Shown here: positions 9,025 through 17,182 of the stretch, piece by piece
How the letters are laid out: every line of letters begins with the position of its first letter
How positions within the stretch are numbered: the stretch's first letter is position 1
DNA from: a virus
Strand: one strand, 5' to 3'
DNA: 32,546 nt
IMG/VR virus record: IMGVR_UViG_3300040808_000925
Span: 1 to 32,546 of that record
Position numbers and translations under genes: made by a program
The notes under the pieces: model-generated
Seen by the model: only the letters and a program-made list of their open reading frames with translations
Database searches by the model: none
What the model was told of the DNA's origin: nothing

Positions 9025-11699
9025 ACGGCTCTGATGCCTTTGTTGTTATAGGTGCCTTCCCAAGTCATAGTAACAAGGGCAAGCGGGAATGGTGCGTTAC
9101 AAATAACTCGCAGATCAGCATCCTTACCCTTCGCCATGATGGGAACAATGTTTTCTGCGGTGCGTAACATAGGAGCTTGGTTAAAGCTAGTCAGGTCGGA
9201 AGTGATCTGAGGAAGAGTAAGCTCAAACTCATTACGTCCAGGAACATTAAGAGTAACCTGGAAGGGACCAGACTCGTGACTATAAAGACGGACACGATGA
9301 ACAATAGGTGGATTCAGTTCATCAGCCACTTTGTCTTTTTTAACATAGAAACCAGGGAACCGGGCATCAGCGGTGATCTGATAACCAAGAGCAAACTGCT
9401 GACTGGTTTCGTCGTTTGGTATCGCCACATAGTACTGCTGTCCTACTGGAGCACCAGCATCATGTTGGAGATCTAGATACTGAACATAAGCAGCATCATT
9501 CGGAGTAATGAAAACAAGACAAGGCTGAGCATCAGCAATATCAGCACCTTCCTTGAAGAAGATGCGCGTTTCATCAGCTCCAGCATCATAAGAAGTTTCA
9601 GGATTATAATCAAAAAGATCCATGCGGAGATCCACATAGTCCCCTTCAAATAAGATTGCGCCGCCTGCGCCTTCGGTAAGAAGGTTCATTTGACACAAAG
9701 CTACTCCGTTGTCTGTTTGGATAGCCATAAAGACTTCATCCTCAACAAACTCCATCATGCGGATCTCACCGGGGAAGGTCCACTTAAACCAAGACGCCAT
9801 AAGACGTTCTTGATTTTGAGTATAATACCGGAAGAGATAAGCAGAGTTAGGCTCCTGGACGGAACGAAGACCAAACACCGAAGCACTTAGCGTGTTGGTG
9901 ATGGCAGTAATACCAGTAGGAATATAAGAAGGAACAAGCTTACTAAGATCTGTCTTTAGGGGCGGAGTGTCGATGTTAATCGTCAGCTCAGTAACAGAAA
10001 TAGATTTGGAGTTTTGTTCCGTAATGACCAGGGTATTGCCAAGGTCGATTGGTTTAATGTTGTTGCTATGACTAAAGGTAGACAGGGCATTCAATTCAGC
10101 CGTAGCTGGAGAGAACGCTTCCGTCCGTGTCTGCAACATATACTGTGCGTTGTCGGCAAAGGCCAACAAACCAACAGGCTGCTGAATAGCATACCGAAAC
10201 TCAATACGAGTCTTAGAACCTGCCGATAGGTCAATTGGATCGCTATCGACAATAGTAATAACAGTAGACGGATAGAAATCAAGGAAGCTTCCTGCCTGTG
10301 AACAAACAACGTTTTCGTTGCTCATTAGGACAAGACGGTTCTTGAAGAATGAGATGCCAGTAATCCGCTCATTAACAAAGCTGGGACTTTCGGCAGACAC
10401 CTCATCACCCACAGTACGTTGACCCCAATACTGCGTAGCCCAAGTGCTACCAGAAAGAGAAGCAGAACCAACAGTATCAATGGTAAACGTGTCCCCTTCA
10501 AGGTTGGTTACAACATCAGCTGCGGTGTAGTTACGTCCAGCACGGACAATACTTACAGCAGTAATCTGACGGTCATCGTTAATGGCAGTAACCTGAAGAC
10601 GAAGGTTCAGTCCGGTTCCATCATAGACCGGGAACTTTTGACCAATACTCCAACGAGCGTTTCCATTGCTGGTCACGCTAACAGCAGTAGGAATACCAGA
10701 CACCGTTGTGGAGGTGGTATAAGCCGCAGCAGCAGCCTCGGAAAGCTCACGGAAGGTATAAGTACCATCAGCCTCACGGATGAGCGCATGGGGCATTGTG
10801 GTGGCATCTACGCCAAGAGGAACGTCCGGTCCAATGGTTTCAACCCAAGTACCAGCACCCTGAGAAGAGCCATCACTGGTTTCAAACTCAAGATAATAGT
10901 CATCCTCATCAGCCTCACCTGCTCCAACACGGATAACTTCTCCGTCAAGGAATTGATCAGGAAGATCCTCAACACCAGACACAACGCCTTTGTAAGCAGT
11001 CAGACCAGTACCAGAGATACTACCTGTTGCTTCAAGGCTAAAGTCTGCGTTGTCTGCTCTACGGATGTGGATGTGGTTAGCAACACCAGTAGCAACATAA
11101 GCAGGGTTGCCATTGATAGCACTAACAAGAGCATTGATAATGGTGTTTGCGTCAATGTTAGAACCAGCACTAGTAGGACTATTATAGGTAAAATTAGTAC
11201 CATCAATAGTAACCCGATAGCTGGTGTCATACGCAATGGTCGTCAGCGTCACATAACCAAATGGGGTTTGTGCTGCTGAGTTAACACCATCATCCTCAAC
11301 AAAGACACTACGGTTCAGAACAAAGACGTAATCGTTGATCTGAAGAACTTCAATGTCTGATGAGTTTGTGTGGGACGCATAGGTCTGGGCAGAACCACTA
11401 AGGGCATTTAAAGTCTGCTCAACACCACTTTGGCCATCCCACAAATTAAGTGTGCCGTCTTCATTGATTTGAAGAATCAGCTTATCGTCATCGCCTTTGG
11501 AAATAAAGAACCAGCTACCACCATCATCAGCATTTTCAAGACGCCGAATCAGCTTAGTGCCTGGACGCTTTAGTAATCCAAAGGTAGGGTCGGGGTAATA
11601 GTTATCGCATTCTCGGAACTGACCCGGAAGCATCAGTGAGTCAGGCTGTTGCGATACCCCACCAATCAGACCGACGATTCTTTGTGAGATAGCAGCCAT
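9021..11699 (-). CDS. Tail tubular protein B, T7 gp12-like (nozzle)
   Basis: An 892-residue protein following tail tube A by two bases, as T7 gp12 (794 residues) follows gp11. The N-terminus (SQRIVGLIGGVSQQPD, then FRECDNYYPDPTFGLLKRPG) is the hallmark of this family, in which phage tail nozzles start with GVSQQP and an RPGT motif. The C-terminus ends with a WEGTYNNKG segment also typical of the family. The protein forms the lower tail tube and carries fibres. It is about 100 residues longer than in T7; the extra length probably lies in residues 130-420, which are rich in Thr, Ser, Gly and Asp. The ATG at 11699 fits the conserved N-terminus. Confidence 0.93.
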   Translation of the reverse strand: MAAISQRIVGLIGGVSQQPDSLMLPGQFRECDNYYPDPTFGLLKRPGTKLIRRLENADDGGSWFFISKGDDDKLILQINEDGTLNLWDGQSGVEQTLNALSGSAQTYASHTNSSDIEVLQINDYVFVLNRSVFVEDDGVNSAAQTPFGYVTLTTIAYDTSYRVTIDGTNFTYNSPTSAGSNIDANTIINALVSAINGNPAYVATGVANHIHIRRADNADFSLEATGSISGTGLTAYKGVVSGVEDLPDQFLDGEVIRVGAGEADEDDYYLEFETSDGSSQGAGTWVETIGPDVPLGVDATTMPHALIREADGTYTFRELSEAAAAAYTTSTTVSGIPTAVSVTSNGNARWSIGQKFPVYDGTGLNLRLQVTAINDDRQITAVSIVRAGRNYTAADVVTNLEGDTFTIDTVGSASLSGSTWATQYWGQRTVGDEVSAESPSFVNERITGISFFKNRLVLMSNENVVCSQAGSFLDFYPSTVITIVDSDPIDLSAGSKTRIEFRYAIQQPVGLLAFADNAQYMLQTRTEAFSPATAELNALSTFSHSNNIKPIDLGNTLVITEQNSKSISVTELTINIDTPPLKTDLSKLVPSYIPTGITAITNTLSASVFGLRSVQEPNSAYLFRYYTQNQERLMASWFKWTFPGEIRMMEFVEDEVFMAIQTDNGVALCQMNLLTEGAGGAILFEGDYVDLRMDLFDYNPETSYDAGADETRIFFKEGADIADAQPCLVFITPNDAAYVQYLDLQHDAGAPVGQQYYVAIPNDETSQQFALGYQITADARFPGFYVKKDKVADELNPPIVHRVRLYSHESGPFQVTLNVPGRNEFELTLPQITSDLTSFNQAPMLRTAENIVPIMAKGKDADLRVICNAPFPLALVTMTWEGTYNNKGIRAV

Positions 11700-11701
11700 G
11701 A

Positions 11702-12301
11702 TTATCGAGCAATAGCGCGGAATGGAGTATAGCTGATGTAAAGATTCTGGCCGTTCTCCTGACCAAAGATATTCACATCAGAACTGCTGGTGTCATAGGC
11801 CAAGCAGTTAGCACGAAGAAGAGCTTCGTCTTGAGCATTGAAGGTTACCATTTCTTGGGAACCCAAAACCCGTCCAGAGAACACACGGGTAGCACGTTGA
11901 GTGATGTAGTCCTTAAAGACCTGAGGAAGATCAGTAAAGTCAAACTTCCACACAACATCACATTTCACTTGTTGTCCGGCAGTAAACGTGTAGGTGTGCT
12001 TTATCTTATCGTAAAGCTTGCCATCACGCAATACGGTCTGGTATTTCTGATTGTTAGCAAACTTATTATCCGAAACCTGAAGTGCTGTTGACGGAACAAA
12101 AATAAATCCATTATTATCAGCAGTAAAGGGATAGGCAACCTCAGTATTGAAGTGCCAGCCTTCACCTTGTACTTCTCTATCTACTTGCTCAAGAACGTCA
12201 AGAGCAATAGCGATTTCGGGGTTAGCGACATCTAGGCTTACCACCGGGGCTTGCCCGATGCCACTAAGCATCTGGTTAATAGCTTCTAGTTGAGTAGTCA
12301 T
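11702..12301 (-). CDS. Tail tubular protein A, T7 gp11-like (gatekeeper/adaptor)
   Basis: A 199-residue protein (T7 gp11: 196) beginning MTTQLEAINQMLSGIGQAPV, the conserved start of the tail tubular A family that forms the adaptor ring below the portal. Further motifs are EVQGEGWHFNTE (near residue 55) and the C-terminal region with FNAQDEALLRAN. The frame stays open upstream to an ATG at 12352, adding 17 residues, but that extension would run through a strong terminator hairpin and lacks family resemblance, so I choose the ATG at 12301. There is no good Shine-Dalgarno sequence upstream. The gene lies between the capsid terminator and tail tube B. Confidence 0.92.
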   Translation of the reverse strand: MTTQLEAINQMLSGIGQAPVVSLDVANPEIAIALDVLEQVDREVQGEGWHFNTEVAYPFTADNNGFIFVPSTALQVSDNKFANNQKYQTVLRDGKLYDKIKHTYTFTAGQQVKCDVVWKFDFTDLPQVFKDYITQRATRVFSGRVLGSQEMVTFNAQDEALLRANCLAYDTSSSDVNIFGQENGQNLYISYTPFRAIAR

Positions 12302-12314
12302 TATGGTCGGGCAA

Positions 12315-12340
12315 GAAAAAAGGGGGCCATAAAGACCCCC
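12315..12340 (-). terminator. Intrinsic terminator after the major capsid gene (T7 T-phi equivalent)
   Basis: On the minus strand GGGGGTC pairs with GGCCCCC (five G-C pairs, one G-T, one C-G) around the loop TTTAT, followed directly by six T. It lies about 25 bases after the capsid stop codon and before the tail tube A start. T7 has its main class III terminator, T-phi, at the same place after gene 10, which lowers tail gene expression relative to capsid. The hairpin geometry is seen directly; function is inferred. Confidence 0.85.
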
Positions 12341-12363
12341 ACATGAACGCATGAAAGAAGGAA

Positions 12364-13365
12364 TCAGACGTTACGGAAAGCACCAGCCACAGCAGGGCGG
12401 ACGGATCCACAGCCGTAGGCAAGGCGTCCCACGATTACATCGCCTTGATAGATCACCTTCGTGTCGGCACCGGTGGTTTGCACGCTGGGGCCAATGGCCT
12501 CAACGACACCAGCAGCGTCACGGTGGAAGATCAGACCACAGCTGTTATCGAAGTCACCGCCAGGGCCATCACCGTAGTCGTTGTTCTCGCCAGCAGCAGG
12601 AGCCTCAATGGCAGTGCCAGCAGCAGAGCCGTAGTTACCCAGGAAGGGAATGTTGTTGGACTTACGGATGGAGATACCGGCGATCTCATAGAGACCTTCA
12701 CCGCTGTTCAGGGAACCCTGGCTACCGCCGAGCTCACGGTTCAGGATGTTGGTATCGACTTGGCTGATCAGAGCATAATACTGACGAGGGCTGAGCACCG
12801 CGACGCGGCCCTCCTGGGGCGCTGCCACTTCGTCCAGACGGGCAGCAGCTTCAAAGAAGCCATCAACCAGCGCCTGAGCGTCATACTCGTTACCAGCACC
12901 CAGGTTCACCTGGAAGCCACCAGGCTCGCCAGTCACAGGGGCGGTAGCAGCAGAAGCTTGATCCAGCACGCGGAAGATGCGGCGGTCATAGTATTCTGCG
13001 AGGCTCTGGCCGATTTGACGGGCGATGGGGCCACGAATATCGTATTGGGCCAGAACTTGATCAAGGTTGTCCACGAACGCGGAGGCGACCAGCAGGTCAT
13101 CCATCACGATGGTGGTCTCTGCCACGTTGGGGTCACCGCTGCCCAGGATAGCGTTACCGGGGGTGTGGTAACCAGCCGACACGCGACCGGTGTGAATGAA
13201 CTGAGCCTCGCGGCCGTTCTTGAGGGTCCGGTTCATGACCAGGCCCTTAGCAATCGTAGCGTTACGGAAGGCCTCATAGACCTCACCGGTGAAGAGTTTC
13301 AGGAACAGAGCCTGAGTATCGCCCGCGCCGTTAGCCTGGCCGAGCTGAGTTACAGAAAAAGTCAC
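12364..13365 (-). CDS. Major capsid protein, T7 gp10-like
   Basis: A 333-residue protein (T7 gp10A: 345) between scaffold and tail tube A. Sequence features of the T7-like capsid family are the segment LFLKLFTGEVYEAFRNATI near residue 20, a G-R-E-A-Q-F motif near residue 50, then TIVMDDLLVASAFVDNLDQ and an ARQIGQSLAEYYDRRIFRVL helix near residue 115, with YYALISQ near 200. It assembles into the HK97-fold icosahedral shell. The start codon is GTG at 13365; no in-frame ATG gives the conserved N-terminus. No gp10B-type frameshift extension is evident, because a terminator follows about 25 bases after the stop. A 188-base leader with hairpins precedes it. Confidence 0.95.
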   Translation of the reverse strand: MTFSVTQLGQANGAGDTQALFLKLFTGEVYEAFRNATIAKGLVMNRTLKNGREAQFIHTGRVSAGYHTPGNAILGSGDPNVAETTIVMDDLLVASAFVDNLDQVLAQYDIRGPIARQIGQSLAEYYDRRIFRVLDQASAATAPVTGEPGGFQVNLGAGNEYDAQALVDGFFEAAARLDEVAAPQEGRVAVLSPRQYYALISQVDTNILNRELGGSQGSLNSGEGLYEIAGISIRKSNNIPFLGNYGSAAGTAIEAPAAGENNDYGDGPGGDFDNSCGLIFHRDAAGVVEAIGPSVQTTGADTKVIYQGDVIVGRLAYGCGSVRPAVAGAFRNV

Positions 13366-13553
13366 TTGTCTTTAAAAGAATAAGATTAGGTTGGTATTGT
13401 TGCGAGAGTCCCGGGAAAAATTATTTAGTTGTTGGGTTGCCTTTCGTATTGGGTATCCACCGCAGCGGGCCAATACTCCAGTCATGACTGGGTTTTTTAC
13501 GAGGTTATCCCATCCTCAATAGGCATGGGGGACATTGCAGTCCCCACGATCTG
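13366..13553 (-). promoter_or_regulatory. Leader region of the major capsid gene with three hairpins
   Basis: This 188-base gap between scaffold and capsid is the largest inside the virion block, and T7 has its strong promoter phi10 and an RNase III site here. Three inverted repeats are visible: GGGGAC/GTCCCC (13528-13545, loop six), the perfect palindrome CCAGTCATGACTGG (13478-13491) flanked by a six-T run on the plus strand, and GTATTGG/CCAATAC (13446-13476). An AT-rich segment (TAAATAATTTTT on the minus strand, about 13414-13425) lies nearer the gene. I cannot identify a defined phage promoter because the polymerase's recognition sequence is unknown. Confidence 0.45.
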
Positions 13554-14390
13554 TTAGAGAAGATCGCCGCTTGCAGCCAGGCGCTGTTCGATGTCAAGAC
13601 GGTAGGCAGGGTCATTCCGATAACGAGAATCAGAAATTGCCCGAGCCAGTTCTGCTTGACTACGGAATCCTTTGACAGAATTTTTCACCGACTTTCCAGA
13701 CATTCGTTTGCCCTCAAAGCCAACGCTATCTTTGTAACGTTGATTGAGTGCTTGGACTGCAAAGAAGATGGCATCCTTATTGCCGCTATTGACTACGTTG
13801 TCAAATGCAGCAACTTCATCTGGTTTTAGATTGTCTGCTGCCCAAGCAAGAGTTTCATTATAGGCAGCCTCACCACCAACCGAATCAAGAATCGCCGTTG
13901 CATCAGCATCAGTTAGTTGCTGTTGTTGGATGGGCGTATTTTTTTGCAGCTCCAGGTAAGCATCAATGAGTTGCTCAGACGGCATCTCCTTGAGCTTTTG
14001 AACTGTCTCAGGTTTCAGTTGGTTGGAGTTACTAAAGTATTCGTCAGAAGCTTCTTGGAGAAACTTAGTTGCTTCGGAAGCAGGATCTTCTTCGACAGCT
14101 TCTTCGGAAGTATCTTCCGTTGAATCGCCTTCTTCAGTACCTGCTTCTTCTTTCTTTCCAAGTTTGCTTTCCAGTTCTTTGTATGCCTTTTCCAAATCCT
14201 CAGCGGATTTGAACTTACCGGCATAACGCAGTTCTGACTCGGCGTCTTTTCGAGCTTGTTCATATTTAGCAAGATTGCGTTCTTCTTCTTCGGCAATCAG
14301 CTTATCACCAAGCTCCACAAGCCTCGCTTCCTCTGCCTGACGGGCTTCGGTTACTGCGGGGTCGTTTCCGTCAAAAGTGATTTCAGCCAT
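13554..14390 (-). CDS. Capsid assembly (scaffolding) protein, T7 gp9-like
   Basis: A 278-residue, highly acidic protein between portal and capsid, the position and size class of T7 gp9 (307). Residues 1-90 are charged and likely coiled coil, 88-108 form a very acidic linker (runs of Glu with Thr and Ser), and 170-205 contain GEAAYNETLAWAADNLKP, a motif shared by cyanopodovirus scaffolds. The C-terminus (FRSQAELARAISDSRYRNDP) matches the conserved scaffold tail, which in this family contacts the capsid protein. It would direct procapsid assembly and then leave. The ATG at 14390 is the natural start. Confidence 0.9.
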   Translation of the reverse strand: MAEITFDGNDPAVTEARQAEEARLVELGDKLIAEEEERNLAKYEQARKDAESELRYAGKFKSAEDLEKAYKELESKLGKKEEAGTEEGDSTEDTSEEAVEEDPASEATKFLQEASDEYFSNSNQLKPETVQKLKEMPSEQLIDAYLELQKNTPIQQQQLTDADATAILDSVGGEAAYNETLAWAADNLKPDEVAAFDNVVNSGNKDAIFFAVQALNQRYKDSVGFEGKRMSGKSVKNSVKGFRSQAELARAISDSRYRNDPAYRLDIEQRLAASGDLL

Positions 14391-14399
14391 AGGAGTGGT

Positions 14400-14615
14400 T
14401 TAGTGGGTGACGAGGGTAACTTTACCAAGACCAGGACTAACAATCCTTTTCTTGGGTTCGGGTTTGACTTTGTTTGTTTTTACCGTAGCTTTACCAGCAG
14501 GCTTCCGCTTAGGCTCAAGAGAGGTGACGGTTGCCTTAGGTGCTTCGGTAACTTCAAAGTCTTCAGGATTCAGGGGCTGGTCGTTGAGGTCCAGCGGCAG
14601 GTCCGGTGACGGCAT
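14400..14615 (-). CDS. Small hypothetical protein between portal and scaffold
   Basis: A 71-residue protein whose ATG (14615) lies inside the end of the portal gene (53-base overlap) and whose stop is nine bases before the scaffold start. The first half is acidic and Pro/Leu-rich (PSPDLPLDLNDQPLNPEDF), while the second half is basic (K-R-K-P-A-G-K, then K-P-E-P-K-K-R). It has no membrane segment. I do not recognise a family; the location suggests a head-assembly accessory role. The tight fit between two certain genes supports it being expressed. Confidence 0.65.
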   Translation of the reverse strand: MPSPDLPLDLNDQPLNPEDFEVTEAPKATVTSLEPKRKPAGKATVKTNKVKPEPKKRIVSPGLGKVTLVTH

Positions 14616-16206
14616 TACTTACTTGTGCGAGAGTGTCGGCAGCAGCAGGGTTCTTAGCAGGATCCATGAGAGGAGACTTAGCAAAGTCGCTAGCCTGGTT
14701 CATCATGGTAGCTTGCATCTGTTGCTGTTGTGCTTGCTTCATTTCATTGTCACGTTCCTCAGCTGTCTTAATAAGCTGAATCGGATCAATACCTTGAGCA
14801 GCAGCAAGGCGTTTGATGGCTTCATCAGGGTTGATAAACTTCATCATGGCCTCAGGTCCAAGGGACTGAGAAACAGTTTGAAGGAACATCATCAGTGATT
14901 CCCGATCCTGACCACGACCGATACCTTCGATACCAGCAATGACAGTTGGGAACACAACACCCTTAGGAAGTTTAGGCAACACACCCGAACGTTGCAACAC
15001 AAACATCTTCCGTTGAAGATACGGACGCAACAGCTCAGTGGTCAGGTTGCCATAGATACCACCCAGCTGTTCGTTAAGTTCTTGCTGGGTAGCGCGAATC
15101 TCTTCTGCGGTAGTACGTTCAGATTGACGTACCGTAAGAATAAGAAACGCTTCGCTCAGCCGTTGTGTTAGCTGAGTGATCATCTGATATGCCGTTGAGA
15201 AGTCAGCCTGTTTGGCTACTTGAACCACGGACACATCTTCTTGACGGCCTTGGATAATTGCTCCGTTTCCGGCCTTTGCCAAAGTAGCAGGCTTAACGGT
15301 AGCAGAAGGAGATACCAGAAAGACAACCTTAGCAGAAGCAGCGGAACCTTCGACCATGGCTTGCATGAGTCCCTCAAGCGACTTAAGGTCACCGAGGTAT
15401 TCTTCAATGCGGCCACGTCCGTAGTCTTCTCCATCGACAATGTTAAAGCGAAGGGGAAGCCAAGGGGTCGTGTTCTTTGGAGCTTTGCCGTAGCTTTCTT
15501 CAATGATCTCACCGTCTACTTCTTGACGCCAACGCCATTGGCCGTCGGTGAGTTTGGCCCAAGTATAGACCGCAGCCTCATCTTCACCAACAGTAACATC
15601 AATAGAAGGAGTAGCAGTGTTGTCATCTACTCGATTGATAGAGCGTTTTGGCTTTTGAAATTTTTCAGGTAGAAATTGACGGTTGATTGATTCAACAGTA
15701 ACGATCTCGGTGGGCTGACCATCTCCATCACGGACGACCACATAGCGGTCAAGAGGGTACAGTTTGACACCACTCGAACCCATGTAGACCAGGACATTCC
15801 CGGTTACAATCAGATGCTTCATTGCCTGATGTAGGACCACTCGGTCCTGTGATTCGGCAACGTGTTGCATGATAACCCGTTCCATTTTGGACAGGCTCAA
15901 GTCGATCTCAGATTTGATCCGAGCATCTAGATTGGGGTCCGAGGCGAGCTTACCGTCGTTGATCTGAAGCTTGAAGAACGTAGCCGTTACAGGGAACAGG
16001 CTAAGCATCAGCTTCGAGGCCATGACGTTCGCGCCTTTGGCACCGATTGATTGCCAAGGAGTGGGCAGCTTCTGACCGTTAATTACACCCGTAGGAGTAA
16101 GGAGGTAAGGAAGACTGAGGCGAGCACACTCCCTAGCAGTATCAAGAAAGATCGTTCTGTCGCTAGCGAGTCGGGCGTACCGAGATGCGGCAGACGAGTT
16201 TTCCAT
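14563..16206 (-). CDS. Portal (head-tail connector) protein, T7 gp8-like
   Basis: A 547-residue protein (T7 gp8: 536). The N-terminus has SRYARLASDRTIFLDTAREC and LPYLLTP, followed by GQKLPTPWQSIGAKGANVMASKLMLSLFP, the signature region of T7-like connectors. Residues around 330-390 (QLTQRLSEAFL, then RTTAEEIRATQQELNEQLGG) correspond to the conserved stem and wing helices. The C-terminal 80 residues are Gln/Met/Ala-rich. Twelve copies form the DNA entry vertex. The ATG at 16206 follows the preceding stop by four bases. Confidence 0.95.
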   Translation of the reverse strand: MENSSAASRYARLASDRTIFLDTARECARLSLPYLLTPTGVINGQKLPTPWQSIGAKGANVMASKLMLSLFPVTATFFKLQINDGKLASDPNLDARIKSEIDLSLSKMERVIMQHVAESQDRVVLHQAMKHLIVTGNVLVYMGSSGVKLYPLDRYVVVRDGDGQPTEIVTVESINRQFLPEKFQKPKRSINRVDDNTATPSIDVTVGEDEAAVYTWAKLTDGQWRWRQEVDGEIIEESYGKAPKNTTPWLPLRFNIVDGEDYGRGRIEEYLGDLKSLEGLMQAMVEGSAASAKVVFLVSPSATVKPATLAKAGNGAIIQGRQEDVSVVQVAKQADFSTAYQMITQLTQRLSEAFLILTVRQSERTTAEEIRATQQELNEQLGGIYGNLTTELLRPYLQRKMFVLQRSGVLPKLPKGVVFPTVIAGIEGIGRGQDRESLMMFLQTVSQSLGPEAMMKFINPDEAIKRLAAAQGIDPIQLIKTAEERDNEMKQAQQQQMQATMMNQASDFAKSPLMDPAKNPAAADTLAQVSNAVTGPAAGPQRPAPES

Positions 16207-16210
16207 TTAA

Positions 16211-16696
16211 TTAGTTAGGGACATTGAGACCCATACCGCCAGACAAGGAGCTTGCGGTAGGAATCTGTTTAACTCCAGACGTAGTTTTCAGAGAGCTACG
16301 AATGGGACGCACACGTTGAGGAGTGCGGGTGTTAGTGGAAGGGGTCTTTACAGAAGCAGCTTGGCTAGTAGAAATCGTGCCGAGTTGTGCTCGACCTTGT
16401 TGCTGTTGTAATTGATTTTCTAAAGCACCAATGCGGCTGCTTGTCGCTGCCTCTTTTTCTGCTCGAAGCCCATATGGATCAGCAGGATCGTACATTCTAT
16501 TTTCAGTACGAGCTACCATCTTAGCCATATAAGGATCGGTTCCAAACATAGATTCAAGACGACCTTGGTCGCGTGCGCTTTTTACAGCAGTTGGATCTTT
16601 TGCTAAAGAGGCTCCTAGTAAACCACTAGGCGAATAAAAAGATTGTCCGTTTTGTGATACATAGCCTGGACCTGCTAAGCCGCCCATCATGCACAT
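16211..16696 (-). CDS. Small putative virion protein upstream of portal (T7 gp7.3 positional analogue)
   Basis: A 161-residue protein starting Met-Cys-Met-Met-Gly-Gly and ending GGMGLNVPN. It is rich in Gln, Ser and Thr and has a likely coiled region near residues 80-105. I do not recognise the family by its core. It lies directly upstream of the portal gene, where T7 has gp7.3, a small tail protein that ends SSGGGINI; the similar C-terminal end and the place suggest the same class. The preceding gene ends with almost the same residues (GLNVPTAQ), so the two may share a docking tail. The ATG at 16696 follows that gene by 14 bases. Confidence 0.65.
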   Translation of the reverse strand: MCMMGGLAGPGYVSQNGQSFYSPSGLLGASLAKDPTAVKSARDQGRLESMFGTDPYMAKMVARTENRMYDPADPYGLRAEKEAATSSRIGALENQLQQQQGRAQLGTISTSQAASVKTPSTNTRTPQRVRPIRSSLKTTSGVKQIPTASSLSGGMGLNVPN

Positions 16697-16710
16697 AGTC
16701 TATTCCTCCG

Positions 16711-16977
16711 TTACTGAGCAGTAGGAACATTCAACCCAGTAGTCTGCCCGGAGATAGTTCCAACCATAGGCCTAGGGGCTTTAAATGCACCAGCGCCTTT
16801 GGTCTTGTCTTTAGCTGATTTGGTTGTTGCTTTGCTTTGAATAGTAGCCACCTTCTGACCAGCACTAACGGGTGCCGGAGGAGGGGCAGGAGGGGCAGGA
16901 GGCGGTGGGGGAGGCGCAGGCATCTGCGGCATCGGAGGCGGGGGAGGCGGGGGAGGAGGAGAACCACCAAAACACAT
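16711..16977 (-). CDS. Proline-rich small protein, putative virion component
   Basis: An 88-residue protein starting MCFGGS, followed by about 45 residues made almost entirely of Pro with Ala and Met (runs of nine and six Pro). A basic linker (KSAKDKTKGAG) follows, and it ends GLNVPTAQ. The frame is open upstream to 17025, but the Met-Cys start at 16977 matches the style of the next gene and of the gp14-like protein and avoids overlap with the upstream gene. The polyproline tract would form a stiff extended rod. A tail or head-tail joining role is inferred only from place and from the shared C-terminus with the next gene. Confidence 0.6.
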   Translation of the reverse strand: MCFGGSPPPPPPPPPMPQMPAPPPPPPAPPAPPPAPVSAGQKVATIQSKATTKSAKDKTKGAGAFKAPRPMVGTISGQTTGLNVPTAQ

Positions 16978-16981
16978 TGTT

Positions 16982-17182
16982 CTAATCTCGATTGGTTTTT
17001 GATTTAAGATACTTAATGACCGCAATAGCCCCGGCCTGGAAAGCTAGTTCCCGGTCGGAGATATTACAGTCAGGAAAGCGATCAGGATACATTTCTTCAA
17101 GCTCAGCAATAAGCCGAAGAAGGTCTACCTTGCCCCCAACAACCATGGTCAGGGGCAGGGCATCCTCATCTAGGTAGGCCAT
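16982..17182 (-). CDS. Hypothetical protein, 66 residues
   Basis: It starts at the ATG (17182) immediately after the reductase beta stop, and its stop is four bases before the proline-rich gene. The sequence is a compact mix of helix-forming segments (VDLLRLIAELEEMYPDRF and ELAFQAGAIAVIKYLKSK) with one Cys and no membrane segment. I do not recognise it. In T7-like cyanophages a small gene commonly stands between the nucleotide genes and the virion block, so it is probably a real small soluble protein. Confidence 0.65.
   Translation of the reverse strand: MAYLDEDALPLTMVVGGKVDLLRLIAELEEMYPDRFPDCNISDRELAFQAGAIAVIKYLKSKTNRD

Noticed and set aside
10419-11279. 286-residue plus-strand frame
   Set aside because: Mirror of the gp12-like gene; Ser/Thr/Asn-rich with no motif.
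12302-12352. 17-residue upstream extension of tail tube A
   Set aside because: It would read through the terminator hairpin, and the conserved N-terminus begins at the ATG at 12301.
12445-13383. 312-residue plus-strand frame
   Set aside because: Antisense to the major capsid gene; long only because of codon bias on the coding strand.
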